Positions 1 to 11,296 of a stretch of 64,000 bases of DNA are shown here, piece by piece. The notes under the pieces are model-generated. The model saw only the letters and a list, made by a program, of their open reading frames with translations, was not told the DNA's origin and searched no databases. Numbering within the stretch: position 1 is the stretch's first letter; each line of letters begins with the position of its first letter. The DNA lies in assembly GCA_963680875.1 (NCBI GenBank), contig OY804589.1, positions 22,464,413 to 22,528,412 on the forward strand, written 5' to 3'. Source of the stretch: Bathymodiolus brooksi (taxonomy: Eukaryota; Mollusca; Bivalvia; Mytilida; Modiolidae). The position numbers and the translations under genes were made by a program.

Positions 1-400
1 AATAAGTAAACTAAAGGGACCAAACAGGAAAACCGAGGGTACATTCAAGAACGGATAACCCAGAAATACCGACACGCAAGACACAACCTGTGAAAGTAAG
101 TAAACAAAAGGGACCAAACAGGAAAACCGAGGATACATTCAAGAACGGATAACATAGAAACACGGACACCAAAGACACAGCCTGTGAAAGTAAGTAAACT
201 AAAGGGACCATACAGGAAAACCGAGGGTACATTCAAGAACAAATAACCCAGAAACACGGACACACAAGAAACAACCTGTGAAAGTAAGTAAACCATAGGG
301 ACCAAACAGGAAAACCGAGGGTACATTCAAGAACGGATAACACAGAAACACGGACACACAAGACACAACCTGTGAAAGTAAGTAAACTAAAGGGACTAAA

Positions 401-411
401 AAGGGACTAAA
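401..411 (+). repeat. 11-bp tandem insertion giving the only 105-bp monomer
   Basis: The usual aagggactaaacagg is here expanded, with agggactaaa followed by a second aagggactaaa before cagg. This is the only insertion found in 681 monomers and looks like replication slippage. The related monomers near 13930, 18530, 23410 and 31960, which share the ggactaaac variant, lack the insertion, so it arose privately in this copy. It explains why the 17-monomer period at the left edge measures 1608 bp instead of about 1597. Confidence 0.9.
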
Positions 412-684
412 CAGGAAAACCGAGGGTACATTCAAGAACGGGTAACTGAGAAACACGGACACACAAGACACAACCTGTGAAAGTAAGTAAACTAAAGGGA
501 CCAAACAGGAAAACCGAGGGTACATTCAAGAACGGATAACCCGGAAACACGGATACGCAAGACACAACCTGTGAAAGTAAGTAAACTAAAGGGACCAAAC
601 AGGAAAACCAAGGGTACATTCAAGAACGGATAACCCAGAAACACCGACACGCAAGACACAACCTGTTAAAGTAAGTAAACCATA

Positions 685-690
685 GGTACC
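685..690. other. KpnI-site variant marking B blocks (representative)
   Basis: In a subset of B-type monomers cataggg becomes catagg followed by tacc, giving GGTACC. Further examples are at 1530, 7353, 8763 and 11958, with others near 13367, 17967, 22850, 29892, 31391, 40591, 43318, 51865, 53462 and 60694. It is the B-block counterpart of the XbaI marker and is not seen in A blocks. Confidence 0.8.
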
Positions 691-1985
691 AAACAGGAAA
701 ACCGAGGGTACATTCAAGAACGGATAACCCAGAAACACCGACACGCAAGACACAACCTGTGAAAGTAAGTAAACTAAAGGAACTAAACAGGAAAACCGAG
801 GGTACATTCAAGAACGGATAACATAGAAACACGGACACACAAGACACAACCTGTGAAAGTAAGTAAACTAAAGGGACCAAACAGGAAAACGGAGGATACA
901 TTCAAGAACGGATAACCCAGAAACACGAACACGCAAGACACAACCTGTGAAAGTAAGTAAACTAAAGGGACCAAACAGGAAAACCGAGGGTACATTCAAG
1001 AACGGATAACTGAGAAACACGGACACACAAGACAAAACCTGTGAAAGTAAGTAAACTAAAGGGACCATACAGGAAAACCGAAGGTACATTCAAGAACGGA
1101 TAGCACAGAAACACGGACACACAAGACACAACCTGTGAAAGTAAGTAAACCATAGGGACCAAACAGGAAAACCGAGGATACATTCAAGAACGGATAACCC
1201 AGAAACACGGACACACAAGACACAACCTGTGAAAGTAAGTAAACTAAAGGGACCAAATATGAAAACCGAGGGTACATTCAAGAACGGATAACTGATAAAC
1301 ACGGACCCACAAGACACAACCTGTGAAAGTAAGTAAATAAAGGGACCAAACAGGAAAACCGAGGGTACATTCAAGAACGGATAACACAGAAACACGGACA
1401 CGCAAGACACAACCTGTGAAAGTAAGTAAACTAAAGGGACCAAACAGGAAAACCGAGGGTACATTCAAGAACGGATAACCCAGAAACACCGACACGCAAG
1501 ACACAACCTGTGAAAGTAAGTAAACCATAGGTACCAAACAGGAAAACCGAGGGTACATTCAAGAACGAATAACCCAGAAACACCGACACACAAGACACAA
1601 CCTGTGAAAATAAGTAAACTAAAGGGACCAAACAGGAAAACCGAGGGTACATTCAAGAACGGATAACCCAGAAATACCGACACGCAAGACACAACCTGTG
1701 AAAGTAAGTAAACAAAAGGGACCAAACAGGAAAACCGAGGATACATTCAAGAACGGATAACATAGAAACACGGACACCAAAGACACAGCCTGTGAAAGTA
1801 AGTAAACTAAAGGGACCATACAGGAAAACCGAGGATACATTCAAGAACGGATAACCCAGAAACACGGACACGCAAGACAAAACCTGTGAAAGTAAGTAAA
1901 CTAAAGGGACCAAACAGGAAAACCGAGGGTACATTCAAGAACGGATAACCCAGAAACACAGACACACAAGACACAACCTTTGAAA

Positions 1986-2077
1986 GTAAGTAAACTAAAG
2001 GGACCAAACAGGAAAACCGAGGATACATTCAAGAACGGATAACCCAGAAACACGGACACGCAAGACAACCTGTGAAA
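1986..2077. repeat. Representative 92-bp monomer (2-bp deletion class, 12 copies)
   Basis: The normal caagacacaacctg reads caagacaacctg here, with one CA unit lost. The same lesion occurs near 14277, 15027, 18877, 19627, 23757, 24509, 32301, 32393, 34087, 45545 and 47420, always in A-type context. The copies follow the higher-order duplications, so the class probably descends from one or two founding slippage events and was spread by segment duplication. Confidence 0.88.
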
Positions 2078-2289
2078 GTAAGTAAACTAAAGGGACCAAA
2101 CAGGAAAACCGAGGGTACATTCAAGAACGAATAACACAGAAACACGGACATACAAGACACAACCTGTGAAAGTAAGTAAACTAAAGGGACCAAACAGGAA
2201 AACCGAGGGTACATTCAAGAACGGATAACCCAGAAACACGGACACACAAGACACAACCTGTGAAAGTAAGCAAACTAAAGGGACCAAAC

Positions 2290-4543
2290 AGGAAAACCGA
2301 GGGTACATTCAAGAACGGATAACACAAAAACACGGACACACAAGACACAACCTGTGAAAGTAAGTAAACTAAAGGGACCAAACAGGAAAACCGAGGGTAC
2401 ATTCAAGAACGGATAACACAGAAACACGGACACACAAGACACAATCTGTGAAAGTAAGTAAACTAAAGGGACCAAACAGGAAAACCGAGGGTACATTCAA
2501 GAACGGATAACACAGAAACACGGACACACAAGACACAACCTGTGAAAGTAAGTAAACTAAAGGGACTAAACAGGAAAACCGAGGATACATTCAAGAACGG
2601 ATAACATAGAAACACGGACACACAAGACACAACCTGTGAAAGTAAGTAAACTAAAGGGACCAAACAGGAAAACCGAGGGTACATTCAAGAACGGATAACA
2701 TAGAAACACGGACACCAAAGACACAACCTGTGAAAGTAAGTAAACTAAAGGGACCAAACAGGAAAACCGAGGATACATTAAAGAACGGATAAGACAGAAA
2801 CACGAACACCAAAGACACAACCTGTGAAAGTAAGTAAACTAAAGGGACCAAACAGGAAAACCGAGGGTACATTCAAGAACGGAAAACACAGAAACACGGA
2901 CACGCAAGACACAACCTGTGAAAGTAAGTAAACTAAAGGGACCAAACAGGAAAACCGAGGGTACATTCAAGAACGAATAACCCAGAAACACGGACACACA
3001 AGACACAACCTGTGAAAGTAAGTAAACTAAAGGGACCAAACAGGAAAACCGAGGATACATTCAAGAACGGATAACACAGAAACACGGACACACAAGACAA
3101 AACCTGTGAAAGTAAGTAAACTAAAGGGACCAAACAGGAAAACCGAGGATACATTCAAGAACGGATGACACAGAAACACGGACACACAAGACAAAACCTG
3201 TGAAAGTAAGTAAACTAAAGGGACCAAACAGGAAAACCGAGGATACATTCAAGAACGGATAACCCAGAAACACGGACACACAAGACACAACCTGTGAAAG
3301 TAAGTAAACTAAAGGGACCAAACAGGAAAACCGAGGATACTTTCAAGAACGGATAATTGAGAAACACGGACACACAAGACACAACCTGTGAAAGTAAGCA
3401 AACTAAAGGGACCAAACAGGAAAACCGAGGATACATTCAAGAACGGATAACCCAGAAAACGGACACGCAAGACACAACCTGTGAAAGTAAGTAAACTAAA
3501 GGGACCAAACAGGAAAACCGAGGATACATTCAAGAACGGATAATTGAGAAACACGACACACAAGACACAACCTGTGAAAGTAAGTAAACTAAAGGGACCA
3601 TACAGGAAAACCGAGGGTACATTCAAGAACGGATAACACAGAAACACGAACACACAAGACACAACCTGTGAAAGTAAGTAAACTAAAGGGACCAAACAGG
3701 AAAACCGAGGATACATTCAAGAACGGATAACCCAGAAACACGGACACGCAAGACACAACCTGTGAAAGTAAGTAAACTAAAGGGACCAAACAGGAAAACC
3801 GAGGGTACATTCAAGAACGGATAACTGAGAAACACGGACACACAAGACACAACCTGTGAAAGTAAGTAAACAAAAGGGACCATACAGGAAAACCGAGGGT
3901 ACATTCAAGAACGGATAACACAGAAACACGGACACCAAAGACACAACCTGTGAAAGTAAGTAAACTAAAGGGACCAAACAGGAAAACCGAGGATACATTC
4001 TAGAACGGATTACCCAGAAACACGGACACGCAAGACACAACCTGTGAAAGTAAGTAAACTAAAGGGACCAAACAGGAAAACAGAGGGTACATTCAAGAAC
4101 GGATAACACAGAAACACGAACACACAAGACACAACCTGTGAAAGTAAGTAAACTAAAGGGACCAAACAGGAAAACCGAGGATACATTCAAGAACAGATAA
4201 CCCAGAAACACGGACACACAAGACACAACCTGTGAAAGTAAGTAAACTAAAGGGACCAAACAGGAAAACCGAGGGTACATTCAAGAACGGATAACCCAGA
4301 AACACGGACACCAAAGACACAACCTGTGAAAGTAAGTAAACTAAAGGGAACATACAGGAAAACCGAGGGTACATTCAAGAACAGATAACCCAGAAACACG
4401 GACACGCAAGACACAACCTGTGAAAGTAAGTAAACTAAAGAAACCATACAGGAAAACCGAGGGTACATTCAAGAACGGATAACCCAGAAACACGGACACG
4501 CAAGACACAACCTGTGAAAGTAAGTAAACTAAAGAAACCATAC
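2290..4543. repeat. A-type 24-monomer higher-order unit, copy 1
   Basis: This 2254-bp unit is followed directly by a second copy. Shared rare markers include aacacaaaaac (2321/4575), cattaaagaacggataagac (near 2777/5031), cggaaaacac (near 2880/5134) and cggatgacac (near 3164/5324). Upstream of about 2290 the flanks disagree (gtaagcaaac and gggacc against gtaagt and gaaacc), which fixes the junction within one monomer. The part 2115-4530 recurs again at 8880-11296 at a spacing of 6765-6766 bp. Confidence 0.85.
3999..4004. other. XbaI-site variant marking the A block (first of nine)
   Basis: A single A-to-T change turns attcaagaac into attctagaac and creates TCTAGA. The site recurs at 6160, 10765, 21939, 26821, 28794, 39403, 50674 and 59504, always followed by cggattaccc (cgattaccc at 28794). 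The spacings are 2161, 4605, 11174, 4882, 1973, 10609, 11271 and 8830 bp. The variant monomer occurs once per A-type unit and gives a clean ruler for the higher-order structure. Confidence 0.9.
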
Positions 4544-6690
4544 AGGAAAACCGAGGGTACATTCAAGAACGGATAACACAAAAACACGGACACACAAGAC
4601 ACAACCTGTGAAAGTAAGTAAACTAAAGGGACCAAACAGGAAAACCGAGGGTACATTCAAGAACGGATAACACAGAAACACGGACACACAAGACACAATC
4701 TGTGAAAGTAAGTAAACTAAAGGGACCAAACAGGAAAACCGAGGGTACATTCAAGAACGGATAACACAGAAACACGGACACACAAGACACAACCTGTGAA
4801 AGTAAGTAAACTAAAGGGACTAAACAGGAAAACCGAGGATACATTCAAGAACGGATAACATAGAAACACGGACACACAAGACACAACCTGTGAAAGTAAG
4901 TAAACTAAAGGGACCAAACAGGAAAACCGAGGGTACATTCAAGAACGGATAACATAGAAACACGGACACCAAAGACACAACCTGTGAAAGTAAGTAAACT
5001 AAAGGGACCAAACAGGAAAACCGAGGATACATTAAAGAACGGATAAGACAGAAACACGAACACCAAAGACACAACCTGTGAAAGTAAGTAAACTAAAGGG
5101 ACCAAACAGGAAAACCGAGGGTACATTCAAGAACGGAAAACACAGAAACACGGACACGCAAGACACAACCTGTGAAAGTAAGTAAACTAAAGGGACCAAA
5201 CAGGAAAACCGAGGGTACATTCAAGAACGAATAACCCAGAAACACGGACACACAAGACACAACCTGTGAAAGTAAGTAAACTAAAGGGACCAAACAGGAA
5301 AACCGAGGATACATTCAAGAACGGATGACACAGAAACACGGACACACAAGACAAAACCTGTGAAAGTAAGTAAACTAAAGGGACCAAACAGGAAAACCGA
5401 GGATACATTCAAGAACGGATAACCCAGAAACACGGACACACAAGACACAACCTGTGAAAGTAAGTAAACTAAAGGGACCAAACAGGAAAACCGAGGATAC
5501 TTTCAAGAACGGATAATTGAGAAACACGGACACACAAGACACAACCTGTGAAAGTAAGCAAACTAAAGGGACCAAACAGGAAAACCGAGGATACATTCAA
5601 GAACGGATAACCCAGAAACACGGACACGCAAGACACAACCTGTGAAAGTAAGTAAACTAAAGGGACCAAACAGGAAAACCGAGGATACATTCAAGAACGG
5701 ATAATTGAGAAACACGACACACAAGACACAACCTGTGAAAGTAAGTAAACTAAAGGGACCATACAGGAAAACCGAGGGTACATTCAAGAACGGATAACAC
5801 AGAAACACGAACACACAAGACACAACCTGTGAAAGTAAGTAAACTAAAGGGACCAAACAGGAAAACCGAGGATACATTCAAGAACGGATAACCCAGAAAC
5901 ACGGACACGCAAGACACAACCTGTGAAAGTAAGTAAACTAAAGGGACCAAACAGGAAAACCGAGGGTACATTCAAGAACGGATAACTGAGAAACACGGAC
6001 ACACAAGACACAACCTGTGAAAGTAAGTAAACAAAAGGGACCATACAGGAAAACCGAGGGTACATTCAAGAACGGATAACACAGAAACACGGACACCAAA
6101 GACACAACCTGTGAAAGTAAGTAAACTAAAGGGACCAAACAGGAAAACCGAGGATACATTCTAGAACGGATTACCCAGAAACACGGACACGCAAGACACA
6201 ACCTGTGAAAGTAAGTAAACTAAAGGGACCAAACAGGAAAACAGAGGGTACATTCAAGAACGGATAACACAGAAACACGAACACACAAGACACAACCTGT
6301 GAAAGTAAGTAAACTAAAGGGACCAAACAGGAAAACCGAGGATACATTCAAGAACAGATAACCCAGAAACACGGACACACAAGACACAACCTGTGAAAGT
6401 AAGTAAACTAAAGGGACCAAACAGGAAAACCGAGGGTACATTCAAGAACGGATAACCCAGAAACACGGACACCAAAGACACAACCTGTGAAAGTAAGTAA
6501 ACTAAAGGGAACATACAGGAAAACCGAGGGTACATTCAAGAACAGATAACCCAGAAACACGGACACGCAAGACACAACCTGTGAAAGTAAGTAAACTAAA
6601 GAAACCATACAGGAAAACCGAGGGTACATTCAAGAACGGATAACCCAGAAACACGGACACGCAAGACACAACCTGTGAAAGTAAGTAAAC
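4544..6690. repeat. A-type higher-order unit, copy 2 (23 monomers)
   Basis: This is a direct duplicate of 2290-4543, offset 2254 bp at first and 2160-2161 bp after about 5190. One monomer was therefore lost in this copy, between the counterparts of 2933 and 3121. The single-base deletion at 3457 in copy 1 is absent here, which accounts for the further 1-bp shift. The XbaI variant monomer is carried along (3999 to 6160). The copy passes into B-type sequence near 6690. Confidence 0.85.
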
Positions 6691-6962
6691 TAAAGGGACC
6701 AAACAGGAAAACCGAGGGTACATTCAAGAACAGATAACCCAGAAACACGGACACGCAAGACACAACCTGTGAAAGTAAGTAAACTAAAGGGACCAAACAG
6801 GAAAACCGAGGGTACATTCAAGAACGGATAACTGAGAAACACCGACACACAAGACACAACCTGTGAAAGTAAGTAAACTAAAGGGACCAAACAGGAAAAC
6901 CGAGGGTACATTCAAGAACGGATAACCTAGAAACACCGACACGCAAGACACAACCTGTGAAA

Positions 6963-7056
6963 GTAAGTAAACTAAAGGGACCAAACAGGAAAACCGAGGG
7001 TACATTCAAGAACGGATAACCCAGAAACACGGACACACAAGACACAACCTGTGAAA
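6963..7056 (+). repeat. Representative monomer matching the majority consensus
   Basis: This 94-bp copy agrees with the base I judge most common at each position, so it can serve as the type monomer. It begins gtaagtaaactaaaggg and ends cctgtgaaa. Position 1 is set at gtaag for convenience, since a tandem array has no natural start. The 32 bases at monomer positions 56-87 contain no T at all. CpG dinucleotides fall at 33-34, 51-52 and 68-69, and a fourth is created in the many copies that carry G instead of A at position 75. Other copies differ from this one at roughly one to six sites by eye. Confidence 0.9.
7005..7012. other. TTCAAGAA dyad, heat-shock-element-like half (representative)
   Basis: Monomer positions 43-50 read TTCAAGAA, the nTTCnnGAAn arrangement bound by heat-shock factors. 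A third unit two bases upstream is only partial (GTA where GAA is wanted), so each monomer holds two full units and one degenerate unit. The dyad is highly conserved. Exceptions include TTAAAGAA (near 2778, 5032, 9543), TTCTAGAA (the XbaI variant), TTCAAGAG (near 14809 and 36028) and TTCAATAA (near 14523). The short length makes chance occurrence in one founder monomer quite plausible. Confidence 0.3.
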
Positions 7057-7066
7057 GTAAGTAAAC
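7048..7066 (-). other. Per-monomer 3' splice-site-like motif on minus strand (representative)
   Basis: Read on the minus strand this stretch is GTTTACTTACTTTCACAGG: a pyrimidine-rich run followed by CAG/G, with CTTAC and TTTAC resembling branch-point strings but unusually close to the AG. It overlaps the plus-strand GTAAGT motif, so one conserved block presents a donor-like signal in one direction and an acceptor-like signal in the other. It recurs about once per 94 bp, with occasional loss where cctgtg is altered (for example cctttg at 1977-1982). Function would need a minus-strand transcript, for which the sequence gives no evidence. Confidence 0.35.
7054..7064 (+). other. Per-monomer 5' splice-site-like motif (representative)
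   Basis: The monomer junction reads gaaa/gtaagtaaac. GTAAGTA is a seven-base match to the intron side of the U1 snRNA target, although the exon side has A rather than G at -1. The motif is present in nearly every monomer. Exceptions include gtaagcaaac (for example 2268-2277), ataagtaaac (2-11), gtaagaaaac (30255-30264) and gtaactaaac (near 59745). The plus strand offers no pyrimidine tract for a matching acceptor because T is so rare. No transcription evidence is visible, so this is a motif observation and not a gene feature. Confidence 0.4.
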
Positions 7067-8879
7067 TAAAGGGACCAAACAGGAAAACCGAGGGTACATT
7101 CAAGAACGGATAACCCAGAAACACGGACACGCAAGACACAACCTGTGAAAGTAAGTAAACTAAAGGGACCAAACAGGAAAACCGAGGGTACATTCAAGAA
7201 CGGATACACCGGAAACACGGATACGCAAGACACAACCTGTGAAAGTAAGTAAACTAAAGGGACCAAACAGGAAAACCGAGGGTACATTCAAGAACGGATA
7301 ACCCAGAAACACCGACACGCAAGACACAACCTGTTAAAGTAAGTAAACCATAGGTACCAAACAGGAAAACCGAGGATACATTCAAGAACGGATAACCCAG
7401 AAACACCGACACGCAAGACACAACCTGTGAAAGTAAGTAAACTAAAGGGACTAAACAGGAAAACCGAGGGTACATTCAAGAACGGATAACCCAGAAACAC
7501 GGACACGCAAGACACAACCTGTGAAAGTAAGTAAACTAAAGGGACCAAACAGGAAAACCAAGGATACATTCAAGAACGGAAAACACAGAAACACGGACAC
7601 ACAAGACGCAACCTGTGAAAGTAAGTAAACTAAAGGGACCAAACAAGAAAAATGAGGGTACATTCAAGAACGGATAACCCAGAAATACGGACACACAAGA
7701 CACAACCTGTGAAAGTAAGTAAACTAAAGGGACCAAACAGGAAAACCGAGGATACATTCAAGAACGGAAAACAGAGAAACACGGACACCAAAGATACAAC
7801 CTGTGAAAGTAAGTAAACTAAAGGGACCATACAGGAAAACCAAGGGTACATTCAAGAACGGATAACCCAGAAACACGGACACACAAGACACAACCTGTGA
7901 AAGTAAGTAAACCATAGGGACCAAACAGGAAAACCGAGGGTACATTCAAGAACGGATAACATAGAAACACGGACACACAAGACACAACCTGTGAAAGTAA
8001 GTAAACTAAAGGGACCAAACAGGAAAACCGAGGATACATTCAAGAACGGATAACCCAGAAACACGGACACGCAAGACACAACCTGTGAAAGTAAGTAAAC
8101 TAAAGGGACCAAACAGGAAAACCGAGGGTACATTCAAGAACGGATAACTGAGAAACTCGGACACACAAGACAAAACCTGTGAAAGTAAGTAAACTAAAGG
8201 GACCATACAGAAAAACCGAAGGTACATTCAAGAACGAATAGCACAGAAACACGGACACACAAGACACAACCTGTGAAAGTAAGTAAACCATAGGGACCAA
8301 ACAGGAAAACCGAGGATACATTCAAGAACGGATAACCCAGAAACACGGACACACAAGACACAACCTGTGAAAGTAAGTAAACTAAAGGGACCAAATAGGA
8401 AAACCGAGGGTACATTCAAGAACGGATAACTGAGAAACACGGACCCACAAGACACAACCTGTGAAAGTAAGTAAACTAAAGGGACCAAACAGGAAAACCG
8501 AGGGTACATTCAAGAACGGATAACCAAGAAACACGGACACGCAAGACACAACCTGTGAAAGTAAGTAAACTAAAGGGACCAAACAGGAAAGCCGAGGGTA
8601 CATTCAAGAACGGATAACACAGAAACACGGACACGCAAGACACAACCTGTGAAAATAAGTAAACTAAAGGGACCAAACAGGAAAACCGAGGGTACATTCA
8701 AGAACGGATAACCCAGAAACACCGACACGCAAGACACAACCTGTGAAAGTAAGTAAACCATAGGTACCAAACAGGAAAACCGAGGGTACATTCAAGAACG
8801 GATAACCCAGAAACACCGACACGCAAGACACAACCTGTGAAAATAAGTAAACTAAAGGGACCAAACAGGAAAACCGAGG

Positions 8880-11296
8880 GTACATTCAAGAACGAATAAC
8901 ACAGAAACACGGACATACAAGACACAACCTGTGAAAGTAAGTAAACTAAAGGGACCAAACAGGAAAACCGAGGGTACATTCAAGAACGGATAACCCAGAA
9001 ACACGGACACACAAGACACAACCTGTGAAAGTAAGCAAACTAAAGGGACCAAACAGGAAAACCGAGGGTACATTCAAGAACGGATAACACAAAAACACGG
9101 ACACACAAGACACAACCTGTGAAAGTAAGTAAACTAAAGGGACCAAACAGGAAAACCGAGGGTACATTCAAGAACGGATAACACAGAAACACGGACACAC
9201 AAGACACAATCTGTGAAAGTAAGTAAACTAAAGGGACCAAACAGGAAAACCGAGGGTACATTCAAGAACGGATAACACAGAAACACGGACACACAAGACA
9301 CAACCTGTGAAAGTAAGTAAACTAAAGGGACTAAACAGGAAAACCGAGGATACATTCAAGAACGGATAACATAGAAACACGGACACACAAGACACAACCT
9401 GTGAAAGTAAGTAAACTAAAGGGACCAAACAGGAAAACTGAGGGTACATTCAAGAACGGATAACATAGAAACACGGACACCAAAGACACAACCTGTGAAA
9501 GTAAGTAAACTAAAGGGACCAAACAGGAAAACCGAGGATACATTAAAGAACGGATAAGACAGAAACACGAACACCAAAGACACAACCTGTGAAAGTAAGT
9601 AAACTAAAGGGACCAAACAGGAAAACCGAGGGTACATTCAAGAACGGAAAACACAGAAACACGGACACGCAAGACACAACCTGTGAAAGTAAGTAAACTA
9701 AAGGGACCAAACAGGAAAACCGAGGGTACATTCAAGAACGAATAACCCAGAAACACGGACACACAAGACACAACCTGTGAAAGTAAGTAAACTAAAGGGA
9801 CCAAACAGGAAAACCGAGGATACATTCAAGAACGGATAACACAGAAACACGGACACACAAGACAAAACCTGTGAAAGTAAGTAAACTAAAGGGACCAAAC
9901 AGGAAAACCGAGGATACATTCAAGAACGGATAACACAGAAACACGGACACACAAGACAAAACCTGTGAAAGTAAGTAAACTAAAGGGACCAAACAGGAAA
10001 ACCGAGGATACATTCAAGAACGGATAACCCAGAAACACGGACACACAAGACACAACCTGTGAAAGTAAGTAAACTAAAGGGACCAAACAGGAAAACCGAG
10101 GATACTTTCAAGAACGGATAATTGAGAAACACGGACACACAAGACACAACCTGTGAAAGTAAGCAAACTAAAGGGACCAAACAGGAAAACCGAGGATACA
10201 TTCAAGAACGGATAACCCAGAAACACGGACACGCAAGACACAACCTGTGAAAGTAAGTAAACTAAAGGGACCAAACAGGAAAACCGAGGATACATTCAAG
10301 AACGGATAATTGAGAAACACGACACACAAGACACAACCTGTGAAAGTAAGTAAACTAAAGGGACCATACAGGAAAACCGAGGGTACATTCAAGAACGGAT
10401 AACACAGAAACACGAACACACAAGACACAACCTGTGAAAGTAAGTAAACTAAAGGGACCAAACAGGAAAACCGAGGATACATTCAAGAACGGATAACCCA
10501 GAAACACGGACACGCAAGACACAACCTGTGAAAGTAAGTAAACTAAAGGGACCAAACAGGAAAACCGAGGGTACATTCAAGAACGGATAACTGAGAAACA
10601 CGGACACACAAGACACAACCTGTGAAAGTAAGTAAACAAAAGGGACCATACAGGAAAACCGAGGGTACATTCAAGAACGGATAACACAGAAACACGGACA
10701 CCAAAGACACAACCTGTGAAAGTAAGTAAACTAAAGGGACCAAACAGGAAAACCGAGGATACATTCTAGAACGGATTACCCAGAAACACGGACACGCAAG
10801 ACACAACCTGTGAAAGTAAGTAAACTAAAGGGACCAAACAGGAAAACAGAGGGTACATTCAAGAACGGATAACACAGAAACACGAACACACAAGACACAA
10901 CCTGTGAAAGTAAGTAAACTAAAGGGACCAAACAGGAAAACCGAGGATACATTCAAGAACAGATAACCCAGAAACACGGACACACAAGACACAACCTGTG
11001 AAAGTAAGTAAACTAAAGGGACCAAACAGGAAAACCGAGGGTACATTCAAGAACGGATAACCCAGAAACACGGACACCAAAGACACAACCTGTGAAAGTA
11101 AGTAAACTAAAGGGAACATACAGGAAAACCGAGGGTACATTCAAGAACAGATAACCCAGAAACACGGACACGCAAGACACAACCTGTGAAAGTAAGTAAA
11201 CTAAAGAAACCATACAGGAAAACCGAGGGTACATTCAAGAACGGATAACCCAGAAACACGGACACGCAAGACACAACCTGTGAAAGTAAGTAAACT
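8880..11296. repeat. Third A-type block, copy of 2115-4530
   Basis: Offset from the first A block is 6765 bp, then 6766 bp after the site of the 1-bp deletion at 3457. The order of marker monomers is preserved: aacgaataacac with gacataca, aacacaaaaac, cattaaagaac, ttcaagaacggataattgag and the XbaI variant (10765). The junction with the preceding B block lies between 8830 and 8890. From 9886 onward the segment also matches 5281 onward at 4605 bp. Confidence 0.85.

Larger units (their letters stand above)
1..2114. repeat. Left-edge B-type block with a 17-monomer period
   Basis: Positions 1-about 226 recur at 1609-about 1834, including the rare combination ataagt, aataccgac, taaacaaaag and cacagcctg. 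That gives a 1608-bp period (17 monomers plus the 11-bp insertion minus one base). Accatag-type monomers, diagnostic of B blocks, occur near 290, 680, 1150 and 1525. The stretch 586-about 1700 resembles 7254-8880, with five monomers missing between about 783 and 868. The block ends in a 92-bp monomer (1986-2077). It holds no gene. Confidence 0.75.
5281..8860. repeat. First copy of a 4605-bp-spaced duplication (A plus B blocks)
   Basis: This segment recurs at 9886-13465 with a constant 4605-bp offset (49 monomers minus one base). It joins the right part of an A block, with its XbaI marker at 6160, to a complete B block. The B block carries accatag monomers near 7350, 7915, 8290 and 8760, the gttaaag variant at 7334, and the unusual cggatacacc at about 7201. 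At about 8860 the sequence switches to a copy of the A block beginning at 2115. Confidence 0.85.

Noticed and set aside
401..411. A true second monomer class of 105 bp
   Set aside because: Only one copy has the extra 11 bp, and it is a simple local duplication.
7005..7020. CENP-B box
   Set aside because: TTC and CGG occur near each other (ttcaagaacgg), but the spacing is wrong (CGG starts 8 bases after the first T, where 11 are needed) and the TTCG start is absent.
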